The notes under the pieces: generated by a model
Told to the model about the DNA's origin: nothing
What the model saw: only the letters and a program-made list of their open reading frames with translations
Database searches by the model: none
Made by a program: the position numbers and the translations under genes
In this document: piece after piece, positions 8,619-17,572 of the stretch
Layout: the number at the start of each line of letters is the position of its first letter
Numbering within the stretch: position 1 is the first letter of the stretch
Assembly: GCA_009885525.1 (NCBI GenBank)
Contig: VFKN01000046.1
Location: 1 to 37,414, forward strand
From: Anaerolineaceae bacterium
Lineage (GTDB): Bacteria > Chloroflexota > Anaerolineae > Anaerolineales > Villigracilaceae
Direction of reading: 5' to 3'
DNA length: 37,414 bases

Positions 8619-9869
8619 TTAACGTTTACCAACTAATCCACTATCTGACTCTAAAGATGCCAGTCGCGCGCGAACCGCTTCAGCTAACGAAAGGATGCCG
8701 CGACCAACAGGTTGTGTCTTATTATCTATCATGAAGGGCACGCCACGATTAACCGCAGTAATGACAATTTTTTCATCGAGCGGTATGATGGCGGATATTT
8801 CGTGTTTCAGGTTCTCACTGACGCGCTCAGGCGTAATGGCAATTCGCTTATCATAGCGATTCATCGTAAATATAAGCCGTTCTTTGCCAAGTCCCATTGT
8901 TTGGAAGAGATCTAGCACCAAACGGGAACTTTTGATGGCAGGAATCTCCTGTGTAGTTACCAAAACCAACAAATCACTCACATCAAATATTGAAAGAATA
9001 AGGTCGGTCAGGATTGGAGATGTATCAACGACTACATAAGTATACATCCGTTGTAAATATTGTATAACTTTTATAAATTGTTCTGTATTAACCTGCTCAG
9101 CCATTTCGGGGCGCTGAGGTGCGGCAAGGATACGCACGCCTGAAGATTCATGCTTAACCAAGATGTCTTCAACCATATCAGGGTCCAACTCATCAACACG
9201 CGGGGCGAGTTCAATGATGGTGTTCTTGCCTTGTACATTGACAAATACTGCCACATCACCAAATTGAAGGTTGGCATCCACTAACACAGTACGGGTATCT
9301 TCACTGTTTAACGCCAAGGCAAGGTTAACTGCAATGGTTGTGCATCCCGTGCCACCCTTCGGACTGTAGATGGTGACTATTTTTCCTTTTGCAACAGGCG
9401 CAAAATTGCCAGCCATTGCGGATGAACCTGTGGCAACAGCGGCTACAAATTGTTGTTGCTGCGCGCCTTTTGCCCGTTCAGCACGCGCCATTTCACCTGC
9501 GCGGCGCACTGCGGATATTAGTTCGTCCCCCATCGGAGGCTTATTTAAAAAGTCACGCGCCCCCGCCAGCATTGCCCGGCGCATATAGTTCTGATCATTT
9601 TGTACAGATAAAATGATCACCTGAATATAAGGTGATTTCTGCCTGATCATTTCAGTGGCTGTAATGCCATCAATGTCGGGCATGTTGATGTCCATCAAAA
9701 TAACGTCCGGGTCGAGTTCCAGCGCAAGTTTTACGCCTTCCTTGCCCGCCGATGCTGCGCCAACAACATCCACGTCCGGCTCAAACTGCAGAAGCTTGCG
9801 AATATTTTCGCGTGTCTCTGCTATGTCATCTACAATCAACACCCGAATTTTATCTGCAGCCATAGACAA
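8619..9869 (-). CDS. cpaE: CpaE/TadZ-like protein: N-terminal receiver domain plus MinD/ParA-like ATPase
   Basis: REC: VLIVDDIAETRENI, VILMDINMPDIDG, NKPP; ATPase: IYSPKGGTGCTTIAVNLALAL, VVVDTSPIL. Confidence 0.93.
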   Translation of the reverse strand: MSMAADKIRVLIVDDIAETRENIRKLLQFEPDVDVVGAASAGKEGVKLALELDPDVILMDINMPDIDGITATEMIRQKSPYIQVIILSVQNDQNYMRRAMLAGARDFLNKPPMGDELISAVRRAGEMARAERAKGAQQQQFVAAVATGSSAMAGNFAPVAKGKIVTIYSPKGGTGCTTIAVNLALALNSEDTRTVLVDANLQFGDVAVFVNVQGKNTIIELAPRVDELDPDMVEDILVKHESSGVRILAAPQRPEMAEQVNTEQFIKVIQYLQRMYTYVVVDTSPILTDLILSIFDVSDLLVLVTTQEIPAIKSSRLVLDLFQTMGLGKERLIFTMNRYDKRIAITPERVSENLKHEISAIIPLDEKIVITAVNRGVPFMIDNKTQPVGRGILSLAEAVRARLASLESDSGLVGKR

Positions 9870-9990
9870 TATATCCTATTATAAAAAGAAACTCACTTTA
9901 CTAACTTCATTTTTCTCACCCAGCCTCTTATCATCATAGATCGTCACAGAGGCTGGGGGGATGAGGAAACCTTAAAATCAAACAACGTGA

Positions 9991-11082
9991 TTATGGCACA
10001 TCGGGCGGAGTCGTAACCTGCAAAAAGCCCGGTGCGACAAAGTTTATATTCATTGAATAAGGAAGTTTGGCCGGCACAGGAATGTTGTACTGGCTAAGCA
10101 GGAATTGCAAAGTGGCAGCCTCGGTAGCCTGACGTGCCTGATCACTCGGATTACGCAAAGTCATTGTAATCTGGGCGTCCGCATACATCAAATACGTTAA
10201 GGTAATTGAGTCTTGCGGCGTGACGATCAAAGTAATGATATTGAATGGGTTCTCAGGCAGCGGCTGCTGTCCCTCTGGCTGCGGACTGGCAGGGTCTGGT
10301 GTAGCAGCAACGGGAGCGGGATTCGCGACAGCCACCTCCGACTTCTTGAAATCACCTACTTCCATTACGACAACGTCTTGAAGCAACATCTGACAAACCA
10401 TTCTAGGGCGCTGCATTGCGTCAGTGCTGTTAGGTGTCAAATAATATGGCTGCTGAAACGATGGATCAAACTCTGCACGCCCTTGTGGACCGCCAGCAGA
10501 TCCCACTCCAAGGGTAAGAGCTGCTAACGTATCTGGCAAGAACCCAGGGGCTTGCAAAGGTGCAGTGCCATTGGGAAGGATTGTCTGAAAAGCGGGATCA
10601 ATATCCACAAATTGGAAACACCCAGTGAGATTAACATGCGCGCCTTTAATGATGGAAAACGCGGCCAAAGAAAGACGGGAGGCGGGAATGGACATGGCAG
10701 TCATTCCTGGTGGAATTGAGGTCGCCCACTCCGGGCCAGTGATCGGAACTGCCGAAGAGGCATCGCCAACCATCGACGCCATAATTGGCGTTCCCTGTTC
10801 GATCAAGATTTTGGCGATCATTCCTACAAGCGCACTGTTCTCATCTACTTTGAACATAGCGTCCATCACATTTTCAGGGGGGAGACTCATCACCCCAAGT
10901 ACATCATCTGTGATACTCGCTCCCTGTGGAATAGGCTGTTTTGCAATGTATACCTCAACGGTGGCTGGCTGTACCGACTGAGGTGCCTGTTGCTTTGAAA
11001 TTTGGTTAAATGCCAAAAAGCCCACTACACCGAGAATTAGAATCATCAGAATCACAAAAATTAGTGTTCGTCCACGACGCAT
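9991..11082 (-). CDS. cpaB: Flp pilus assembly protein CpaB (RcpC-like, SAF domain)
   Basis: Single N-terminal TM; EVYIAKQPIPQGASITDDVLGVMSLP...VGMIAKILIEQGTPIMASMV. Confidence 0.88.
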   Translation of the reverse strand: MRRGRTLIFVILMILILGVVGFLAFNQISKQQAPQSVQPATVEVYIAKQPIPQGASITDDVLGVMSLPPENVMDAMFKVDENSALVGMIAKILIEQGTPIMASMVGDASSAVPITGPEWATSIPPGMTAMSIPASRLSLAAFSIIKGAHVNLTGCFQFVDIDPAFQTILPNGTAPLQAPGFLPDTLAALTLGVGSAGGPQGRAEFDPSFQQPYYLTPNSTDAMQRPRMVCQMLLQDVVVMEVGDFKKSEVAVANPAPVAATPDPASPQPEGQQPLPENPFNIITLIVTPQDSITLTYLMYADAQITMTLRNPSDQARQATEAATLQFLLSQYNIPVPAKLPYSMNINFVAPGFLQVTTPPDVP

Positions 11083-11187
11083 AAGTTTCTCCTATTCTTT
11101 GCTCTCTACTTGCACTGGAGTATTTTTATAACACATTGATTATACAAGAAAAACGATAAAAACATAACTGCAATAAAGCCAAAAGAC

Positions 11188-11223
11188 AAGTGGGACTCTA
11201 ATTCATAACCAAGAGTCCCACTT
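11188..11223. terminator. 11-bp perfect hairpin between the flp pilin and cpaB
   Basis: aagtgggactc (11188-11198) / gagtcccactt (11213-11223), 14-nt loop; only a weak T-rich tail on the minus strand. Confidence 0.65.
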
Positions 11224-11242
11224 ACTTATTAGATACACCGAC

Positions 11243-11404
11243 CTACAAGGCGGCTATACTTGAATTGATCTCACTAAAAACATTGCCAATCACGGGACCA
11301 AGTACCATCAGAGCTGCAATAACAACGATAGCAACCAAAACCAAAATCAACGCATATTCAACCAAACCTTGGCCCTTCTCACCAAAATCAGGCAACATAA
11401 CCAT
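11243..11404 (-). CDS. flp: Flp/Tad type IVb pilin, 53 aa (MVMLPDFGEKGQGLVEYALILVLVAIVVIAALMVLGPVIGNVFSEINSSIAAL)
   Basis: Translated by hand from the minus strand; prepilin motif EKG|QGLVEYALIL with Glu at +5 and Tyr at +6, then hydrophobic segment; strong RBS aaaggaggtga upstream of the ATG; omitted from the supplied track. Confidence 0.95.
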   Translation of the reverse strand: MVMLPDFGEKGQGLVEYALILVLVAIVVIAALMVLGPVIGNVFSEINSSIAAL

Positions 11405-11551
11405 TCACCTCCTTTCCTTTTTAGATTTCAAAAAAACCAGATCACAAAAAATAAAAAACAATGGCGCTACGCTTGCTAAAATGATAAAATTTTGCGCTCT
11501 GGTCTTGACTAAACAAAAAAAACGGACAGACCTAAAAAAATCCGGAAAATT

Positions 11552-12559
11552 TCAAACCTTTGCGGGAACGCTAAAGGATATTCGAGCACCTGCCCCAGAG
11601 GAACTATCTATTTCGAAATTTCCGCCAAGCATTTCGGCACGTTCACGGATAAGTTTCAATCCTAAATTGTTTGAGTCTTTTAAAATTTCAGGATCAAAGC
11701 CCTTACCATTATCACTTACGTTGACACGGATAAGGTCAGTGCCAAGGTCAATTTGGGTTTTAACAATTGTGGCCTGACTATGACGGGAAATATTACCCAG
11801 CAATTCTTGTGTAGCACGGAAAATCATCACCTCAAGATAAGGCTCCAAGCGACGTTCTGCGCCTGTAACGGTCATACTCACTTCCAAACCAGACTGATCC
11901 TTGAAGGTATCAGTATATTTACGCAATGTCGGAACCAAGCCTAGGTCATCCAGCATCATTGGGCGCAGCTCGAAAATAAAATTACGCACCTTCTGGAAGG
12001 TGGTCATTGCAGAAGTTTTTAAATTGCCCAGTTCTTCTTTTGCCTGCGCAGGGTCAATATCCATTAGGCGCACGGCAATCTCGGTTTGCAAAATAAAATT
12101 GGAAAGCGCCTGGGCAGGGCCATCATGCATCTGGCGGGATAAGCGCTGGCGTTCCGCTTCTTGAGCGTTGACGATCATTTCGATACCGGCCATTTGACTT
12201 TTGGCGGCACCAGTGGCGGGCGCAGACGAACCGGCAGATTCGACAGGCGCGGCGGAAGCATTATCCAAAATTACCTTATATTTTTCAAGATGACTCTTGT
12301 CATTTTGAAGTTTTTCCAGCTGCCCACGCATTACAAAAAGCCGTTGTTGAACATCAAGAGCAGAATCGTACGCCATCTTAATCTCTTCAAGCGCTCCCTG
12401 CTTCTGCACCTGCTGAAGATGCGCATTGATCGCGGCATTACGTTGCGTGATCTTGGTGAGTTCACCCTGACTTTGCTCAATCATTAAAGTCACTTCACGC
12501 AACGAGCGCTTTGTCTCTTCCAGTTCAGATTTATAATCCAAAGAATCGCTGTTAACCAT
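11552..12559 (-). CDS. DegS-like sensor histidine kinase (coiled-coil N-terminus, HisKA_3, HATPase)
   Basis: RLSRQMHDGPAQALSNFILQTEIAVRLM; MIFRATQELLGNISRHSQA; VSDNGKGFDPE; GLKLIRERAEMLGG. Confidence 0.93.
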   Translation of the reverse strand: MVNSDSLDYKSELEETKRSLREVTLMIEQSQGELTKITQRNAAINAHLQQVQKQGALEEIKMAYDSALDVQQRLFVMRGQLEKLQNDKSHLEKYKVILDNASAAPVESAGSSAPATGAAKSQMAGIEMIVNAQEAERQRLSRQMHDGPAQALSNFILQTEIAVRLMDIDPAQAKEELGNLKTSAMTTFQKVRNFIFELRPMMLDDLGLVPTLRKYTDTFKDQSGLEVSMTVTGAERRLEPYLEVMIFRATQELLGNISRHSQATIVKTQIDLGTDLIRVNVSDNGKGFDPEILKDSNNLGLKLIRERAEMLGGNFEIDSSSGAGARISFSVPAKV

Positions 12560-12574
12560 TCGTTACTCCTGAGA

Positions 12575-13291
12575 TCAAATATGCCTGTCTTTGAGCGTTA
12601 CCCAGCCCCGCTTAAGAGCAAAGACAACAGCCTGTGTCCGGTCTTCCACGCCGAACTTTCTTAATATAGCTGTAACATGGTTCTTAACAGTCTGATGACT
12701 GATATTCAATAAATTCGCGATCTCTTTATTGCTCATGCCGCGTACGACACAATCCAGTACTTCCATCTCACGGTCAGATAATGGACGATACGGAGAGCCG
12801 GGTTCACTATACGAGCGGTGGGCTGCTTCCGTGTTTTCTTCCACCCAAATATCCAGCTCGTGACGGGTAAACACTTTATTGGCAAAAACAAATTTACCAG
12901 CTGCAACCTCACGAACAAGACCGGCAAGGTTTTTTGGCTCGATATCTTTTGAGCAATAACCATATGCGCCAGCTAGTGCAGCGTGGATGGCTTGCTCGAT
13001 ATCATCATAACCGGTCATCAAAATGATCCTCGTGGGCAATTTTTCACGCGATACTTGATGTGTGATCTGTTGACCATTCATGCCCGGCAGGTTGACATCT
13101 ACTACAGCGACTGCCGGTTTCTTAATGCGAATCAATCCTAATGCCTCATCGCCGTCAGCGGATTGCGCAACAATGAGCATATCCGATTCCAAAGATAAAG
13201 TGTCTGCAACCCCCTGACGGAATAATGGATGGTCGTCAACAACTATTAGGGTAATTGGGGTTATCCCAAGATCATTCTCTTTATTTTTCAT
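12575..13291 (-). CDS. DegU/NarL-family response regulator
   Basis: TLIVVDDHPLFRQGVADTL, VAVVDVNLPGMNG; C-terminal LuxR HTH LSDREMEVLDCVVRGMSNKEIANLLNISHQTVKNHVTAILRKFGVEDRTQAV. Confidence 0.95.
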   Translation of the reverse strand: MKNKENDLGITPITLIVVDDHPLFRQGVADTLSLESDMLIVAQSADGDEALGLIRIKKPAVAVVDVNLPGMNGQQITHQVSREKLPTRIILMTGYDDIEQAIHAALAGAYGYCSKDIEPKNLAGLVREVAAGKFVFANKVFTRHELDIWVEENTEAAHRSYSEPGSPYRPLSDREMEVLDCVVRGMSNKEIANLLNISHQTVKNHVTAILRKFGVEDRTQAVVFALKRGWVTLKDRHI

Positions 13292-13312
13292 ATCTCATAC
13301 CATTTTAACCCA

Positions 13313-14806
13313 TTAAGGACTTTCCCACCGATAAATTACCATATTTTTCTGACTAAATTGCAAAGTAATCGCGCTATTCGTCACAAACACAGTCTCGGCA
13401 AATTCGGTCAACTTGGGATAAAAATCAGGGAAAGCAATCAAATAATCTGCGCCGTGCTGGTTGAGGTAATCCGCGAGGCGTGGCTCGTTTCGAATAATGG
13501 GAATCACATCGGGTGAAATTAATCCCGCGAGGTCGATCAATTCATGGTTATCGAAATATCCCAGCGCGCCGATATCATGCGCGGCAATCAACGCATCGGG
13601 CGGGAGATTCTCAGCAGCCCATTTAGCGGTCACAACCATTTCACTTTCGATCACAGCCACATCCTGTGAATATGATTTTGCGCCGAGAAAAATAAAAGCA
13701 ATGGTCAGCATAACGATACTCGCGCGCCAAACCACTTGACCGATCCAATGATAGCGCTTGAACATTTTATTATGATCGAACTCGGCAAATGCCAACAAAC
13801 CAAACAGGAAAAAAATCGGCATAGCAGGCATGATATATCGTCCGTGCTGATATACCGGCAGACGGGAAATATACACCCCGAAATATCCCACGACCCAAAT
13901 CAACGCGGCAAGACTCCCCCACATCTTTTCACGTACCGACTTGATTCCCCACCCAATGATTCCCGGCAGCAATACAAGGCTGGGACCCACCAACAGTTGC
14001 AAAGACATCTGCCACAGCCGCGTGAAAATGGACAATGATTGCCAATTGACATATTCGGCTTGCTTGGCATAAAACGTGTTCGGCATGGGCGTTCCACCGA
14101 CGGCGAGGTTGAACAATAAGTAGAATAAAAAGAGCGAACTAAAACCAATGAAATAACGCATAAGCGCTTTCAACTTTGCGCGTGTATCTTCTTCGACTAA
14201 AAAGATTGTCATCAAGGCAGGACCCAGGAGGGTTAAACCATCGGGGCGAATCCAAACTGATAGACCGACGAGCAGACCGATGGGCAGATAACGCGGCGAT
14301 TTCGTCATCAGCAAAACCAGAACGGTGGTAAGGATCAAACCATGCAGCAGAGTCTCCATGCCCGACATCGCGGCCCACACTAAATGCCATTCGAGCGCGA
14401 TAAAAATTCCCACCCACGGGAAGCGCGGACGATATGAATTAATTAATTTACGCACTGTCCATTCGCAAAGAACAGCCAGCGCGAAGAGAGTCAACGCGCC
14501 AAGAAAATACGTCCAGATGTATGGCGAAAGGCGGAGTAAAAATCCGAGCGCGAGCAGCGCTGACCAAAGCGGAGATGTCGAACCCGCGGATGGAATTCCC
14601 GAGCGGAACGCCCACTCGCCATGCAAAGCAAAGTTGCGCGCATAGGTTTGATGAATCCACGAGTCGTCCAGCGGAAAGCCGATGGCGTTCGTGGTTTTAC
14701 TGGCGAACAAATAAATGCCCGCGATCAATATCACAACAACCGCGATGATGATTAAATCGCGGAGCAGAATTTCATTGGTCTTCGATTTTGTAGATGTGCG
14801 CGCCAT
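13313..14806 (-). CDS. polytopic membrane protein, probable GT-C type glycosyltransferase
   Basis: Many TM segments; GFPLDDSWIHQTYARNFA acidic loop after TM1; C-terminal soluble domain DALIAAHDIGALGYFDNHELIDLAGLISPDV. Start near 14806 (MARTSTKSK) rather than 14815. Confidence 0.75.
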   Translation of the reverse strand: MARTSTKSKTNEILLRDLIIIAVVVILIAGIYLFASKTTNAIGFPLDDSWIHQTYARNFALHGEWAFRSGIPSAGSTSPLWSALLALGFLLRLSPYIWTYFLGALTLFALAVLCEWTVRKLINSYRPRFPWVGIFIALEWHLVWAAMSGMETLLHGLILTTVLVLLMTKSPRYLPIGLLVGLSVWIRPDGLTLLGPALMTIFLVEEDTRAKLKALMRYFIGFSSLFLFYLLFNLAVGGTPMPNTFYAKQAEYVNWQSLSIFTRLWQMSLQLLVGPSLVLLPGIIGWGIKSVREKMWGSLAALIWVVGYFGVYISRLPVYQHGRYIMPAMPIFFLFGLLAFAEFDHNKMFKRYHWIGQVVWRASIVMLTIAFIFLGAKSYSQDVAVIESEMVVTAKWAAENLPPDALIAAHDIGALGYFDNHELIDLAGLISPDVIPIIRNEPRLADYLNQHGADYLIAFPDFYPKLTEFAETVFVTNSAITLQFSQKNMVIYRWESP

Positions 14807-16313
14807 TGATCTCACCCAGATATATGAATTGATCGTATTCTTTTAAATTGGAGCCTGCATTCTTTGGGTCAAGCACAAGGTAATCTGCATTGAATTGATC
14901 GGAAACTGCGCGAATGGATTTTTGCCCACCATAAGGAATGGATATTGCAGGGCGACCCGTCGCAAGATAATATCCCGGCGCATTAGCGACAATGACAACA
15001 TCTTCGGGCTGAATCCCTTTTTCAAGAAGGTATTGTTCAACAGCGGGATATTTATCCTCGCCTTCACCCCAGCCGAGAGTGAACAATCTCAAATTGACAA
15101 CATACACAGTGAGAATGATCGTAACCATCACCATAATACTGCGGAAGATGAGTCGATTATTATCGTTGCCAATACCGCGGTTTCGCAGAGACACCAAAAT
15201 AGATTCAAGCCCCAATGGCGCGAGCGCCCACCACATCGGCTGTAGCGCGGCGCCCGCATGGAAGAATGCTCCGCGCGCGCCCGCAAACGGAAAGAGAAAA
15301 CTCATCACGAATAAAAGAATCAGCCATGCAATTCCCGCTAGTTTTACGCGCTCATCTTTACGATAATAAATAATGCCCGCAATAATAAATGGGAACGGGA
15401 CGATACCGCCGTGCGCGGCGAATCCGCTCATCAAATTTGTGCGAAACGCGAACATTCTATCCATTAGGATTTTATTCCACCCCAATGCAAGGAAAGAATC
15501 CATATTAAGCAGCGCGGGCGGATAACTAAAAGTCTGGTCGTATTCAGCGAGCCAAAGCGCACGGCTGCCACCCGGCGACATGAGCGTTCCGTAGATATTA
15601 AAATTCCGCGCATACCACGGCGCCATAATAAGAAGGAAACCGAGAAGAGCGATCACTGTGCTCATAAAAAAGATGCGCGGTATATGTCGTTTGGAAAGTA
15701 AAAAGTAGAAAGTGAAAAGGAAAGTTATGCCAAGCCAGAGCAGACCATCTGTGCGCGAAAGATTCATCAAGCCGGCGAGCAAGCCCAGCAGAAACCAGTT
15801 CCGCGCGCGGGTTGGGTCTTCAATGAGCGGAGTTGCGACAAGGAAATACAAACCACCCAACAACATGAAAATTCCAAAGTTATCTGTCACACCGAGGAAG
15901 GATGCGTTATATACGCAAAAAACCGCGAGGATGCCCGATGTAATGGCAAGGTCGCGCCGCTTGGAAAATGTGTACGCCAGCGCAGCCGTAATTGGCGGGA
16001 CAAGCGCTGCGACCAAAAAGAAAAATAATCTACCGGATGCATAAGTTGTTTGCCCCGTGAGCCACATCCCCAACGCAGCGACGATGGACGCAAGCGGCAT
16101 CCAATAGCTGTGCGATGGATGAGGCAGCGACGTTGTGCCGTCCAAATAATTCCACAAATAGGGCTCGGTAAAGCCATTGCCTCTGGCGAGTTGAACACCG
16201 CCCGCGAAGTAATAATCCGAATCAAGATAACCGGGGATGGGCTGATATTGCGCAATGAAAATAGGGACGGCAAGCCCGAGCAGGAAAAGGAGGAGGTATG
16301 TGCGGAAGGTCAT
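14772..16313 (-). CDS. polytopic membrane protein, probable GT-C/ArnT-like glycosyltransferase
   Basis: Many TM segments; YLDSDYYFAGGVQLARGNGFTEPYLWNY loop; start refined to 16313 (MTFRTYLLLFLLGLAVPIF). Confidence 0.75.
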   Translation of the reverse strand: MTFRTYLLLFLLGLAVPIFIAQYQPIPGYLDSDYYFAGGVQLARGNGFTEPYLWNYLDGTTSLPHPSHSYWMPLASIVAALGMWLTGQTTYASGRLFFFLVAALVPPITAALAYTFSKRRDLAITSGILAVFCVYNASFLGVTDNFGIFMLLGGLYFLVATPLIEDPTRARNWFLLGLLAGLMNLSRTDGLLWLGITFLFTFYFLLSKRHIPRIFFMSTVIALLGFLLIMAPWYARNFNIYGTLMSPGGSRALWLAEYDQTFSYPPALLNMDSFLALGWNKILMDRMFAFRTNLMSGFAAHGGIVPFPFIIAGIIYYRKDERVKLAGIAWLILLFVMSFLFPFAGARGAFFHAGAALQPMWWALAPLGLESILVSLRNRGIGNDNNRLIFRSIMVMVTIILTVYVVNLRLFTLGWGEGEDKYPAVEQYLLEKGIQPEDVVIVANAPGYYLATGRPAISIPYGGQKSIRAVSDQFNADYLVLDPKNAGSNLKEYDQFIYLGEINGAHIYKIEDQ

Positions 16314-16333
16314 GGGTAATTGGGAATTAGGGA

Positions 16334-17572
16334 TTAGTGGCGCGGCGCGAGATCGGTCCAGATGCGCGGAGGACGAATCGCCCACCAGCGAATCCAGTAT
16401 AAACCGAGGATGGTGAAAAACGGAAGGAAAAGGAAGATCATATTTTGCGCACTCTCTCCAAAACGGGAGATTCCCCACGGCAGCAAAAATACGATTAACA
16501 ACAGCAAAATAGTTAAAGCATTTCCAATTTTACGCCAGCGGTCATGGACGATGGCGAAGATCAACGCGAGCGGAATAATCAATACAATGAGGTTTTCCAT
16601 CTCGGTGCGGAATCCTAGTAACGGCGCGGCTGCCAAAGAAAGACAGGCTGCCCAATAAAAACGGCGGAAGTCCGCGCCGTGCGCAACACTCCACTCGTAG
16701 CCGAGCGCGATGACCAGCGCGAGGGTAAATATCCACGCGAGGATTTTTCCCTGCGCAGGCAAAATATAAATAAGGGCAGAATGAATATTAAATCCATAAT
16801 CAACGCGCAGGTTGTTACTTATGGCTCGAAAAAAGGGAATGATCCAGTTAGGATATAAAAGAAAGGAGACCGCCAACAAGGTGAAGCCGAGCATGAAAAA
16901 ACCCGCCAAGACACGCGAGCGTTTTTCGGAATAAACATGCCAGAGCACAAGAAAAAGAAATGGCGCGCCGACTTCCCAATAATAAAGCGAGACCGCGATC
17001 AATGCGCCCGCGACTTCATCCAACTCAAAACGCAAGGCAAATAAAATCCCCGCATAAACCAATCCCATTAATACAACCGGACTTGATTCATAAATGGATT
17101 GAATGGAATAAAAATTAAAGACGGCAAAGATCACAAATAGAAATGCAAAAAAGAATGGCATTTCCCAATCAGACAGACGCAAACTAATGACGGCAAGCGC
17201 AAACAAACCGAGCTCAAGGAGCAATGTAAAAAACGCGCGCGCAATTTGAGGGGAGGAAAAAAGCGAGAAGGGAAAATAAAGCAGGAGAATATTAAAAGAC
17301 GTATCCAGAATGTAGGGTTTTTCATTTGCGCGGGCGGGACGGCCGTATGTCAATTGCTGAACACGGGCGGGAATTTCTCCGCTGTAGGGGTCAACCCGCT
17401 CAAAGATAAATCCGCGGCTGGCAGCCCAATACACATAAAAATCACCGCCGCTTTTGAGCGTAAGGTTCGCAAAAAAAAGCGTAATGGAAACAGTTAAAAA
17501 TAAAATCGTAACGAACGTGATAAATAAATAATCACGCGGCGTAAATGATTTTGAAGGAGGGCGAAAGGTCAC
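16334..17572 (-). CDS. DUF2029 / GT87-like membrane glycosyltransferase
   Basis: GGDFYVYWAASRGFIFERVDPYSGEIPARV; multiple TM segments; GTG start overlaps the upstream stop (GTGA). Confidence 0.7.
   Translation of the reverse strand: MTFRPPSKSFTPRDYLFITFVTILFLTVSITLFFANLTLKSGGDFYVYWAASRGFIFERVDPYSGEIPARVQQLTYGRPARANEKPYILDTSFNILLLYFPFSLFSSPQIARAFFTLLLELGLFALAVISLRLSDWEMPFFFAFLFVIFAVFNFYSIQSIYESSPVVLMGLVYAGILFALRFELDEVAGALIAVSLYYWEVGAPFLFLVLWHVYSEKRSRVLAGFFMLGFTLLAVSFLLYPNWIIPFFRAISNNLRVDYGFNIHSALIYILPAQGKILAWIFTLALVIALGYEWSVAHGADFRRFYWAACLSLAAAPLLGFRTEMENLIVLIIPLALIFAIVHDRWRKIGNALTILLLLIVFLLPWGISRFGESAQNMIFLFLPFFTILGLYWIRWWAIRPPRIWTDLAPRH

Noticed and set aside
11405-11551. Sigma-70-like promoter for the pilin gene
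   Set aside because: A TATCAT-like -10 is visible on the minus strand, but no convincing -35 at proper spacing could be read.
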